Assembly (NCBI GenBank): GCA_030849065.1
Contig: JASAON010001374.1
Location: forward strand, 1 to 17,958
Length of the DNA stretch: 17,958 nt
Reading direction: 5' to 3'
Source: Jaenimonas drosophilae
Lineage: Eukaryota; Euglenozoa; Kinetoplastea; Trypanosomatida; Trypanosomatidae
Under the pieces are notes generated by a model. It saw only the letters and a list, made by a program, of their open reading frames with translations, did no database searches and had not been told where the DNA came from. Position numbers and translations under genes: made by a program. Positions 7,095-15,465 of the stretch are shown in pieces; the stretch's first letter is position 1, and each line of letters starts with the position of its first letter.

Positions 7095-8780
7095 ATGGCG
7101 GAAGAAGGGGCAGGAAGTGGTGGACGCAATGGTGGTGGCGGCTATGGTCGTGATGCCAGTGGTGCTGTTTCACGTAAGCGCTCACGTGCGGCGGTGCTGG
7201 TGAATCCTTTTTCGCGTCAACTGTATCAGATGATGGTGCGGCAACTGCACCATGATGGCTTTCTTGCGGCTGCCTCGGCTGTGGCGGATGCGAGTGGTGT
7301 GCTTGTGGGATCGGTGGAGGACAACGGGGCACGTCTCTCGAGGCTCGTGGCGAATGGCATGGGCGTGGAGTCGGAGATGTGCCGGCAGGTGCGTACCTTT
7401 GAAGCGCAAGAGGTGGTGGAGCGCTACATCAATGCGTCGAAGCTCTACGTGCCATCACTCTTGGCGAGCAGTTGGGCGATTGGCCGTCGTTCTTTTAGTA
7501 TGACGGAACGCTTTGTTACGTCTGCCTTGGATGGTGGTGTGAGGGATTTGTGCTTCTCGCCAGACGGAAGTTTGATTGGCTGCACTGGCAATAACGGCCT
7601 TGCGGTGGTGTTTTCGGTCGAGACGATGGAGGACTTGTGCGCGCTAGAAGAGGTGCGTGCCGCTAATCAGCAACGTGGGCTCGATGGCAGCGTCAACGGC
7701 AACCGTGATCAGCCAAACAACAATAACAACAACAACAACAACAACAGTGGTGGAGGTGGTGGCCAAGATGCCAGTAGTGTGGCTGTGGTGGGCTCACGCA
7801 ACGCCAACGAAGTTACGGAGCTCGCCATGGCACGCCGCTATCACGACCATGACCAGTCGCAGTCTGTGGAGGTTCTCCGCTTTCATCCATCGGCACCCCG
7901 CCTTCTCACTGGCGGTCGTGATGGCTGCCTCCATGTGCGTGAGTACGCCCACGTGGAGGCCAAGACGCTCTTAACCATTCGCGATCACTTCCCCATCCGT
8001 AGCGCGGCGTGGCACCCTACAGGGGAGTACGTCCTCTTCGGCACCGATCACACCACCATGCGGTTGGTAAACGTTCACTCGGGCAAGATTCTGACCACAC
8101 GTGTTGGTGGCGGGGCAGCGACGGTGGCGGTGTCTGGCACAAGCAACACAACAACGGCAACAGCACCATCAACAACAATTGGAGGTACCTCATCTGGGGA
8201 TGGACGGTCTCTCCAGCACACGGCGGGCCTCACGTCTGTGTCCATGGCCTCAGACGGACGTATTCTTGCCAGTTGCAGCCTCGATGGCTCGTGGATGATG
8301 TATGATGGGGTGAGTGGCAAGACCATCTTCCGTGCGGAGAGCGCGCACTCTGGGGTACCCGTCACGAGCGGGGTCTTCAGTCGCAGTGGGCAGGTGCTCC
8401 TCACCGCTGGCATGGATGCGGTGGCTCGTTTGTGGGATCTTCGCCGGCTGAGCAACAACAACACGGCAACAGCTGCTGGTGGCTCCGTGCCCACCTCCGC
8501 CACGGCACAGCTCCTCTCCTTTGGTGAGCCGGGCAAGTGCGACCATCGAAGTATCAAAGCTGTCTTCTCTCACGACGAAAGCCACGTGTTGTGCCAAGAT
8601 GCCTCGCTCTTTGGCATTCATAGCCACAGCGTGTACTCGGGTGATGTTTCATACTCCCTCACGACGCAACCCGCCTTCACGCAGCGTGGCTTGGCTGTGA
8701 GCCCCTACGCTAACATCGTCTTGTCTGGCGGAGATGACTGCCGCGTGCGTATGTGGACCCCATCTTTTCTTCCAGGTTAG
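7095..8780 (+). CDS. CSTF1: CstF50 (CSTF1)-like WD40 protein, mRNA 3' end processing
   Basis: 561 residues. A Gly/Arg-rich N-terminus (1-35) precedes a helical segment, RQLYQMMVRQLHHDGF (41-56), like the CstF50 N-terminal dimerisation region (human RQQLYKLIISQLLYDGY). The WD40 propeller follows from about 135. Diagnostic blades are IRSAAWHPTGEYVLFGTDHT, SDGRILASCSLDGSWMMYDG and SGVFSRSGQVLLTAGMDAVA then RLWDL, each with a clear counterpart in human CSTF1. The last blade ends DDCRVRMW. Two low-complexity inserts lie between blades: an Asn10 plus Gly tract (208-223) and a Thr/Gly/Ser tract (about 337-372). CstF50 is the WD subunit of cleavage stimulation factor, which acts with CPSF in the nucleus. 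In trypanosomatids polyadenylation is coupled to trans-splicing of the next gene. The stop is TAG. Confidence 0.87.
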   Translation: MAEEGAGSGGRNGGGGYGRDASGAVSRKRSRAAVLVNPFSRQLYQMMVRQLHHDGFLAAASAVADASGVLVGSVEDNGARLSRLVANGMGVESEMCRQVRTFEAQEVVERYINASKLYVPSLLASSWAIGRRSFSMTERFVTSALDGGVRDLCFSPDGSLIGCTGNNGLAVVFSVETMEDLCALEEVRAANQQRGLDGSVNGNRDQPNNNNNNNNNNSGGGGGQDASSVAVVGSRNANEVTELAMARRYHDHDQSQSVEVLRFHPSAPRLLTGGRDGCLHVREYAHVEAKTLLTIRDHFPIRSAAWHPTGEYVLFGTDHTTMRLVNVHSGKILTTRVGGGAATVAVSGTSNTTTATAPSTTIGGTSSGDGRSLQHTAGLTSVSMASDGRILASCSLDGSWMMYDGVSGKTIFRAESAHSGVPVTSGVFSRSGQVLLTAGMDAVARLWDLRRLSNNNTATAAGGSVPTSATAQLLSFGEPGKCDHRSIKAVFSHDESHVLCQDASLFGIHSHSVYSGDVSYSLTTQPAFTQRGLAVSPYANIVLSGGDDCRVRMWTPSFLPG

Positions 8781-9454
8781 GATGGCTGAGCGACGTTATA
8801 GAAGATGGTCGCTGATGATGATGATGATGGGGGTGATGCTACTAAGAGAGCGATCTGCACGAACGTCAACGTGTGGGGCTACGATTTTGTGCTGATTGAA
8901 TTAAGTGGTGCCATGATTCACCATGTTCATCCATCCTCTGCCTCGCGGTAGCGCATATGTGTTGTTTGCGGTGTGAGTTGGAGCACATGAAGATGGATGA
9001 AGTACGAGGCATTGATGAATGCTCTACACACCCACTTGCACACTCTCTTTTTTTTTTGTTGTTGTTGTTGTTGTGTTATGCGGGTAGCTCTCTCCAAGGA
9101 AGCTTTGAAGCAAGCAGCATCATCGGTCGCATCGTTGTTCTCTATTCTCTGCGCGGCACCGGTCCGCTGCTCTTCATTCTCTCGGCCAACTTCCTTCACA
9201 ACATCTCACACGTACAAAAATACGTGGAGCGGATAACCATCGCTTCCCGTACAGCTATCCGTCGAGGTGGGGGGAGGAACACAGGCAACAACATCACACG
9301 CACGTTCATTGCGTCTGTAGTTTGTACCATCGGTCGCCAGTTGTTGGCGCTGCCCCCCTCTCTTACTTGTTTTTGTAGTGTGCCTGTGCGACTCAGCTCA
9401 AGAAAAAAGAAGATAATCCATTCCTGATCGCGTTGACGAGGAGGTGTCTCGGCC
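8781..9454. other. Intergenic region between CSTF1 and the Mpv17-like gene
   Basis: 674 bases without a convincing gene. A TGA trinucleotide tract (about 8813-8829) lies in the presumed 3' UTR. A T10 run (9048-9057) joined to a GTT tract (9058-9073) is followed by AG at 9086-9087. A second short pyrimidine tract leads to AG at 9377-9378. A 156-codon frame (8957-9427) is open but starts inside the UTR, has no family resemblance and spans the splice signals, so it is not called. Confidence 0.6.
9355..9378 (+). promoter_or_regulatory. Predicted spliced-leader acceptor for the Mpv17-like gene
   Basis: A C/T-rich stretch and TTGTTTTTGT lead to AG at 9377-9378. The resulting 76-base 5' UTR has no ATG before 9455. 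An upstream T10/GTT tract with AG at 9086-9087 is an alternative acceptor, but it would leave several ATGs in the leader. Confidence 0.5.
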
Positions 9455-10399
9455 ATGACCTTCTTCTTCTCCGCCCTCTCCTACTACCTCCGGCACTATC
9501 CGCTGGCCTCCAATGTGTGCCTCAGCACAACGGTTGGCTTCTGCGGTGATGTGGTATGCCAGACCATCTACGAACCTCTCACGGGAAGCCGTCCTCCGCT
9601 TCGTCGCGAGGATTTGCCGCCAGAGAGCCGCAACTCACGTTGGCTGATGGAGCTGGAGTCGCCGTACCTCCGTCGTGCGAAGCAGCAGGCCATCGCCGAA
9701 GACCTCTCCCGCGCACGTGATCGCACCAACACACAAACGCATCAGCCACTCTCCCACTCTCACTGGGACGACAACAACACCATCATACTCGTGGATTTCC
9801 GGCGTAGTTTCATCTTTTGCAGCTTCACCTTCTTCTTCGGGGTGCCCTACTTCCTCTGGGTGTACAAGCACCTGGACCGCTGGATAGATCCGAGTACCAT
9901 CACGAAGCGCAACGCCATCTTGAAGGGTGCCATGAGCTTCATTGCTGCACAAGTAACAAACCCGCTTTACCTCTCCTACGTCACCGCGCTGGATCACTTC
10001 TTCATTCATCGTGATGGACGTGATGGCCGACGACGTGTGATGGAGGTGGCACGGGGCGGGTCCTTCTCCACCCACTGCCTCACCACCTCCACGGAGAAGC
10101 GGATGGGCAACTACTACCGTTTTGTGCCAAGCAAGGCATTCAATGTGCATGAGTACATCAACTGCGTGAGGTCAGACGCCACCAAGAAAATCACACACGA
10201 CTTCCCCGACATTGTGCGCTATGGCTTCATCTTTTGGGGTATCAATTGGCTGCCCATGTTCTACTACATCCCCTCGCACTTCCGGTTGGCCTACAGCTCC
10301 TTCCTGCAGGTTGCGTGGAGTGGCATCATGTCGTACCTAGTGCACCGCGGTGAGCCCCCACGAGGGCCGCGGAAGGATGTGTGGGAGAGCGTCTACTAG
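9455..10399 (+). CDS. Mpv17/PMP22-family membrane protein
   Basis: 314 residues. The N-terminus (LSYYLRHYPLASN, then GFCGDVVCQ at 28-36) matches the family opening W/Y-x-x-Y-L-x-x-x-P followed by GD-x-x-x-Q. Next are DFRRSFIF with a hydrophobic segment, FFFGVPYFLWVYKHLDRWI (114-144), a second hydrophobic stretch (about 150-172) and the signature-like C-terminus FIFWGINWLPMFYYIP with HFRLAYSSFLQVAW (248-278). The family consensus there is W-x-x-WP-x-x-Q-x-x-NF-x-x-VP-x-x-x-R. Typical members are 170-200 residues. The excess here is two hydrophilic inserts, about 40-110 and 180-235. Family members sit in mitochondrial inner or peroxisomal membranes and are thought to be small channels. Which organelle applies here cannot be decided. 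The start is the first ATG after the predicted acceptor; the stop is TAG. Confidence 0.83.
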   Translation: MTFFFSALSYYLRHYPLASNVCLSTTVGFCGDVVCQTIYEPLTGSRPPLRREDLPPESRNSRWLMELESPYLRRAKQQAIAEDLSRARDRTNTQTHQPLSHSHWDDNNTIILVDFRRSFIFCSFTFFFGVPYFLWVYKHLDRWIDPSTITKRNAILKGAMSFIAAQVTNPLYLSYVTALDHFFIHRDGRDGRRRVMEVARGGSFSTHCLTTSTEKRMGNYYRFVPSKAFNVHEYINCVRSDATKKITHDFPDIVRYGFIFWGINWLPMFYYIPSHFRLAYSSFLQVAWSGIMSYLVHRGEPPRGPRKDVWESVY

Positions 10400-11223
10400 A
10401 GGGGAGATAAAACACGGCATTGCTGGTTATTGTTGTTGTTGTTGTTGTGGCTGTTGTTGGTTCTTTGTTGTTTTTCATCCATATTCAGCACACACACACA
10501 CGCACACTCACAAGAAAACACGTACGTATGTGGCGTATCTTTGCCGTCATACGTCTCGGGTGAGCCGCTCGTGGCAGATGCCATTGCTCTACTATCATCG
10601 TGCCCATGCGTGTAGATGTGCCATTCTCAGATGCACTTATGATTGCAGAAAAATGAAGGATGATGCGATGATGAAGATGTTGTTGTTGGTGGTGGCACAT
10701 GTCCAGCATCACCATCAATTTTCACCAACGTACGCCGCTCACCAACGCACGCCATCGCCTCCACACGCATACCACGCGCACAATGGTGGAGATTAATGGA
10801 TGGCCGCAGGCGTGGGCATGGGCAGCTCTCTTGGTGCGACGGAATCATGTGGTGAGGCCAGCAGACTCCTCGCCCACCTGTGTAGTGAGCCCACAAGTAA
10901 CGGTGATGATGATCATGTTTCTGCATTCACTTGTGATTTATGATCTTACTCCACGCGCAGCCTCGTCTTTCTCCATTTTCTTTTTCTGTTTCGCCATTTA
11001 CGTAGCACATCCCACAACTGAGGTGAGGCTACACACACAAGTGCATCTCTCTCTTGTTCTCTTTTGTGTGTAGGTACGTTTGTTTGGGGCATACATTTAC
11101 AATCTGTGATTGCACGTATCGAGATCATCATCATCACGTACTCTCTCTCTTGTAGGTCTACGCGCAACAGCAACAACAACACGTTTTGTAGTGTTCTCTA
11201 CCTTGCCCGTGACTCATCACATC
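10400..11223. other. Intergenic region between the Mpv17-like gene and RGG2
   Basis: 824 bases with no convincing gene. Repeats are a TTG tract (about 10429-10448), a CA tract (about 10487-10508) and GATGATG/TTGTTG patches (about 10660-10690). The right part has three successive pyrimidine tract plus AG units, at 11004-11005, 11072-11073 and 11154-11155. A 148-codon frame (10350-10796) overlaps the end of the previous gene and is Cys/His low-complexity. It is not called. Confidence 0.6.
11139..11155 (+). promoter_or_regulatory. Predicted spliced-leader acceptor for RGG2
   Basis: CTCTCTCTCTTGTAG ends at 11155, the last and nearest of three candidate acceptors. The others are AG 11004-11005 and AG 11072-11073. 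All give a leader without an ATG before 11224. Confidence 0.55.
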
Positions 11224-12207
11224 ATGAAGGCTTCTGGACGTATGTTGGCCTTGTGCCGCACAATGATGGCACGCCAGGGAGGTTGGGGAAGCAGTGCGGG
11301 TGCCGGCGGTGGTGATGGGGGTGGTTGGGGTAGCACAGACAACAGCAACAACAACAGTGGTGGTGGTGGCTGGGGCAGTGGCGGAGGAGGCTGGGGTAGC
11401 ACCGACAACAACAACAGCGGCAACAGCAGTGGTGGAGGGTGGGGCAGCCCACGAAACGCCGGCAGAGAACGTCGCAGTGCAGGCGGTGGTGGCTTCAGCA
11501 ACAACAACAACAACGGCGGTGGTGGTGGTGGATGGTCCTCAGGGGATGGTGGCTGGGGAGGTGCTTCCACGCCACAACGCCGCAACAACAACAGCGGCCG
11601 TGGCTCCTTCACACGTGGTCGTCAGAGCGGAAACGGCTGGGGTAGTGGTGGTGGTGGTGGCGGTGCCGGCAATGCGTGGGGCCAACCTGCCAAGGTGGAT
11701 GAGGAGGCATGGAGCTCAGCCCCGCCGAGCTTCGCGCCGCCCGTCCGTCGTGTTGATCCTCTGACGCTCACCGCGGTGGAGGTGATGGTGGATGGGGTGA
11801 AGAAGCTTGTGGGCCAACGCGTACAACTCAGCGGCCTCTCTGAAGAGACGAGCTGGCAGACCTTGAAGGATCATCTACGTCAGGCGGCGGAGGTGACCTT
11901 CTGCAAGATGTACCCGCACGGACGTGCCATGGTGGAGTTTGCCACCCCAGAAGAGGCCGCACGTGCCATCACGGAGCTGCAGGCGTCAGAGCTGGAGGGT
12001 AGCACCATCTTTATGCGTGAGGACCGTGAGGATGTGGTGTTGGTTCATACACGTCGCAAGATTCGTGAAGCACGCGAGGCACAGTTGCGTGCGCGCAAGG
12101 CGGAGGTGGAACAGGCCCGACGTGCGCAGGCAGCAGCGGAGAGCGCGGCCCCTGCAGAGCACAACGTATCATCCCCATCAGGTACAAGCACACCACCACC
12201 GAAGTAA
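11224..12207 (+). CDS. RGG2: RGG2-like mitochondrial RNA-editing protein (GWG/RG-rich region plus RRM)
   Basis: 327 residues from ATG 11224. The longer open frame starting at TTG 11110 is upstream of the predicted acceptor and unlikely. The N-terminus, MKASGRMLALCRTMMARQ, is basic and free of acidic residues, like a mitochondrial presequence. Residues 19-155 are Gly/Asn/Ser-rich with seven GWG motifs and scattered RG (GRGS, TRGRQ). An RRM spans about 197-268, with RNP2-like VQLSGL (200-205) and RNP1-like GRAMVEFA (233-240). A charged Arg/Glu/Ala helix (276-306) and a Ser/Pro tail follow. GWG/RG repeats followed by one RRM is the architecture of T. brucei RGG2 (about 320 residues), a subunit of the MRB1/RESC editing substrate complex needed for U-insertion/deletion progression on pan-edited mRNAs. 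The poly-Asn stretches come from AAC repeats. The stop is TAA. Confidence 0.82.
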   Translation: MKASGRMLALCRTMMARQGGWGSSAGAGGGDGGGWGSTDNSNNNSGGGGWGSGGGGWGSTDNNNSGNSSGGGWGSPRNAGRERRSAGGGGFSNNNNNGGGGGGWSSGDGGWGGASTPQRRNNNSGRGSFTRGRQSGNGWGSGGGGGGAGNAWGQPAKVDEEAWSSAPPSFAPPVRRVDPLTLTAVEVMVDGVKKLVGQRVQLSGLSEETSWQTLKDHLRQAAEVTFCKMYPHGRAMVEFATPEEAARAITELQASELEGSTIFMREDREDVVLVHTRRKIREAREAQLRARKAEVEQARRAQAAAESAAPAEHNVSSPSGTSTPPPK

Positions 12208-12684
12208 ACGGTAGGCCGACTTGCCATCACAGTACATCCCATGCACTCATCACGAGCACAGAGAGAGAGAGAGAGAGCGTAAAAAAGAATTTACGAAGCT
12301 GAGGAGTAAAAGGAGAGACGTGGGTGTGTGGTTGTTGATGTGTGTGTGTGCGTGGAGGGGAGTTATGATAGAGGCCAAGGGTAACCCATGGCACACCACA
12401 CACAGATTCACATTCACTCCAACTTCATTATGGCGCAATACAACAGATGGGTACATCATCATCTTGTGCTGCTGTACTTTCCTTCCTACCCCATCTTCTC
12501 ACCAACATCATCTCCTCCTTTTTTTTTGTTGTTGAAGCACAACTGTATCGGATAGCATCTCCGCACATCAATCCACAGCAGGATTACCTTCAACACTTGT
12601 GGCTCATCTCTCTCGTCGCACACTTTTCGTGTACCACATTCCTGCGCGTACGGTGTCTGTGTGTGGGTTTGTGCTCATCCTAGC
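12208..12684. other. Intergenic region between RGG2 and the SHIPPO-like gene
   Basis: 477 bases. A GA tract (about 12260-12277) in the presumed RGG2 3' UTR is followed by GT-rich sequence. A T9 run with GTTGTTG (about 12518-12534) leads to AG 12536-12537. No coding frame is convincing. Confidence 0.6.
12508..12537 (+). promoter_or_regulatory. Predicted spliced-leader acceptor for the gene at 12685
   Basis: CTCCTCC followed by a T run and GTTGTTGA ends in AG at 12536-12537, leaving a 147-base leader without ATG. The AG at 12682-12683 is a second option but would leave only one base before the start codon. Confidence 0.5.
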
Positions 12685-13737
12685 ATGAAGAATAGCGCGC
12701 TCATCCAGTTTTCACTTGAGAAGCAGCGGGTTGAGCGGCTCATTATTTGCCTTGGCTTCATTCGCCACAATGATGTGACTGCCCGTGCCTCCATCGCCCA
12801 TCGCGTTGGGGCATCGCTTCTTCGGCAGTGCCAACCCGCTCCAAGTGATGTGATGATGGTCGATGGCCAGCGGAGCCCCGCCCGTGATGCATCGGGCCAT
12901 GCCCGGGCCTACTACGGTTATGCTGGACGGCAGGCTGTGCGCAATCAACAACGTGGTGGCGGTGGCGTGGCGCTGCGATCACCACAACACTGGGATTCTG
13001 CCGCCATCCCAGACTTCATGGGAACCTGGTGTGATCGTTTGCTCCTCGGAGATGCCTCCGCACCACACCGTGTGGCGCTGCTGTTGCCACAGGTTCCTGC
13101 TGAGTTTGAAGGGTCATCGGTGGAACGTGTGGCGCGAGCACATCGCCATCTACACGCGGGGGAGGTGCTCCTCATTGGCGCCACCACACAACTCCCCTTT
13201 GGGCTGGTCCGGCAGACACGCGGGCTGGAGGCTGTCCAGAGCTACATCTCATCATCCAGCACAACCAAGTCTCTGCCAGGAATGCCAAGTTTGTGTGATG
13301 CACTGCGCGTATTCCCTCGTGAATCTCCCAGATCCACCGCCCACGATGACGATCATGATGTTTCTGCCATGTGGATGGGCATCGGTGATGAGCTGGGCCC
13401 TCGCCAGCTCTTCACTGCCGAGGAGGAGCGGAGGCTGGAGCAGGGCATACTCCCTCTCTCTGCCTTCGCGGCGGCGTTGTGGGCAGCCAACCCAGGTCGA
13501 AGCGCAGCCTACGTGGAGGAACGCACGCCCACGCCATCATCACTGGGCCCTGGACAGTACAACCCACGCCTATGGAAGTCTATGCAGGCATCTATGCTCT
13601 CCACCCGCGATGCCGCGGTACTGGATCATCACTTTCGTGGAGCCCCACTCGACGCACGGATGAGTGAGGCCAACGCCACTTACCTGGCCGAAACACTCCT
13701 GGATCGCCTGCGTACCCCACGCTTCCCCGACGCCTGA
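12685..13737 (+). CDS. Conserved-looking hypothetical protein with one SHIPPO-like PGQY motif
   Basis: 350 residues from the first ATG after the predicted acceptor. The frame opens at GTG 12661, but ATG 12685 is the natural start. I do not recognise a family. No signal peptide, transmembrane segment or coiled coil is evident. The sequence is soluble and mixed, with an Arg/Gly patch around residue 90 (RNQQRGGGGVALR), an Asp/His patch DDDHD (about 219-223) and PSSLGPGQYNPRLW near residue 300. The last resembles a single sperm-tail PG-rich (SHIPPO) repeat, PGPGxY, found in flagellar axoneme-associated proteins, usually in several copies. A flagellar role is only a suggestion. Codon use matches the neighbours, supporting a real gene. 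The stop is TGA. Confidence 0.72.
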   Translation: MKNSALIQFSLEKQRVERLIICLGFIRHNDVTARASIAHRVGASLLRQCQPAPSDVMMVDGQRSPARDASGHARAYYGYAGRQAVRNQQRGGGGVALRSPQHWDSAAIPDFMGTWCDRLLLGDASAPHRVALLLPQVPAEFEGSSVERVARAHRHLHAGEVLLIGATTQLPFGLVRQTRGLEAVQSYISSSSTTKSLPGMPSLCDALRVFPRESPRSTAHDDDHDVSAMWMGIGDELGPRQLFTAEEERRLEQGILPLSAFAAALWAANPGRSAAYVEERTPTPSSLGPGQYNPRLWKSMQASMLSTRDAAVLDHHFRGAPLDARMSEANATYLAETLLDRLRTPRFPDA

Positions 13738-13780
13738 GGGAGAGCCAGTTCCCACTTTCGTGCCACAGTACACTTCACAC

Positions 13781-13823
13781 TTACTTGTAGTGTACTTGTA
13801 CTGTACTTGTAGTGTACTTGTAC
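13781..13823. repeat. 11-bp tandem repeat, four copies
   Basis: Units read (C)TTACTTGTAG, TGTACTTGTAC, TGTACTTGTAG and TGTACTTGTAC. The last base alternates G and C, so the higher-order unit is 22 bp. It sits about 45 bases after the stop of the preceding gene, in its presumed 3' UTR. The GTAC/TTGTAC content makes the transcript partly self-complementary. Confidence 0.8.
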
Positions 13824-13977
13824 TGTGCTCATTGAGTAGACAGTACCTCACAGAACCTCCTAAAGAAAAGAACGAGTAAAAAAAACCCGGGTTGTGTCTC
13901 CTGTCTCTGTGTCTACCATGAGTGTACCCACATTGTGTGAGCTCATTCATGTGAGTGTACTTGATTGTGAGCTGTTC

Positions 13978-14012
13978 ACTCTTCCTTCTTGTCTTCTTCT
14001 TCTCTTGTGTAG
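13978..14012 (+). promoter_or_regulatory. Predicted spliced-leader acceptor for TDR1
   Basis: A 30-base C/T-rich tract (CTTCCTTCTTGTCTTCTTCT at its core) leads through GTGT to AG at 14011-14012. The 80-base leader has no ATG before 14093. Confidence 0.65.
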
Positions 14013-14092
14013 ATACCTTTTTCACCTTAGCGATTGCTTTCCACCATCGTTCTCCTCACTCCTACGCCAACAACAAACAAATTATACTCAAC

Positions 14093-15465
14093 ATGTCTGT
14101 TGCTCAAGCCCGACTCGCCGCCCGTGGCATCAAGCTCTTCGTGGCGGAGCACTGCCCCTACTGCCACAAGGCAGAGATTGTGGCTGCGGAGAAGAAGGTG
14201 CCCTTTGAACGTGTACTTGTGCCTCTGGGTGATGCCATGCCAGGCTGGTACAAGGCCCTCAACCCCCGTGAGACGGTGCCAACCCTTCAAGTGGATGGCA
14301 AGAAGCTTGTCTATGAATCCAACCTGATTGCGCAGTACCTCGATGACGTCAGCCTGCCTGCTGGCTCACTCATGGGTGGCTCTGCCGTGGAGCGCCATCG
14401 TGTGGAGTTCTTCATGAGCCAGGCGGGCGACTTCACGAGTGCGTGCTACGCCCTCATGCGCGACCCCTTCAACCCGGAGAAGCGCCAGGCACTCAATGAC
14501 AACGCCGCCTACGTGGATGGCATCCTCGCCAGTTGCCAAAAGACGGGCCCCTTCTTCTTTGATGATGTGTTCTCCATGGCAGACATTGCGGTTCTGCCCT
14601 TCCTCATCCGTTTCAAGGCCATCTTGGCCTACTACGCGGGCTATGACGTCTTTGCCAAGGCCCCACACATGAAGGCGCTCTACGCAGCCGGTGTGCTGCG
14701 TCCATCTGTTCGCGACACCTCCCTCACCGCGGAGGAGTACATTGCTCAGTTTGCCCACTTCTTGCCCGCTGACTCTCCCATGCTTCCTGCCAAGGGCAAG
14801 CACGTCCTCTACCAAAATGTCATGAGCCCCTTCGCTGACCGTGCGCGTCTGGCGTGTGCGTTGCGTAAGTTGAACGTGTTTCCCGTGGAGGTGCAGCTCT
14901 ATCCTCAACCGGAGTGGTACAAGTTCATCAATCCACGTGAGACGGTGCCGTGCATCATCACCCCCAATGGTGATGCCATTCATGAATCGCAGCTCATTGT
15001 GCAGTACGTGGACCGCATCTCCAAGGATGAGAGTACGGCACCGCTGATCCCACGTGGAGATGCTGACCAGGCCTACGCCGTGCAGTTCTTTGTGGAGTCG
15101 GTGAATAACTTCTGCAGCGCCTTCTTTGGGGTCATCCTCAACCCATCCAAAGACACCAAGGAGGAGCTCGAGTGGGCGTGCCGGCAGATTGAGCGTCAGC
15201 TTGAGGAACATCCCTTTGGCGAGGGCCCCTTCTTCGGTGGCAACGCCATGAATGCTGGTGATGTGGTGCTACTGCCCTTCTTGGTTCGTGCCAAGGCCTA
15301 TGGCCCTGACATGGTTGGTGGCATCGATGTGTGCAAGGAGTTCAAGCGCATGGGCAAGCTTGCGACAGCTGGAATGGAGCTGCCGGAGGCCAAAGCCATC
15401 TTTGCCCCACCGGAGGTCTACGCCAAGGTTATCAAGGTGGTCGTTGCGAAGCTGACTGGACGCGC

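Larger units (their letters stand above)
13738..14092. other. Intergenic region upstream of TDR1
   Basis: 355 bases containing the 11-bp repeat (13781-13823), an A-rich patch (about 13863-13886), and the pyrimidine tract and acceptor at 13978-14012. The open frame of the next gene extends back to 13955 without ATG, but this part crosses the splice acceptor and is UTR. Confidence 0.6.

Noticed and set aside
8957..9427. 156-codon plus-strand frame before the Mpv17-like gene
   Set aside because: It crosses two pyrimidine/AG splice signals, contains a Phe/Leu run coming from a T/GTT repeat and has no family resemblance.
12863..13663. 266-codon plus-strand frame overlapping the SHIPPO-like gene
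   Set aside because: It is a shifted frame inside the gene at 12685-13737, with Cys/Trp/His-rich composition and no better start or acceptor.
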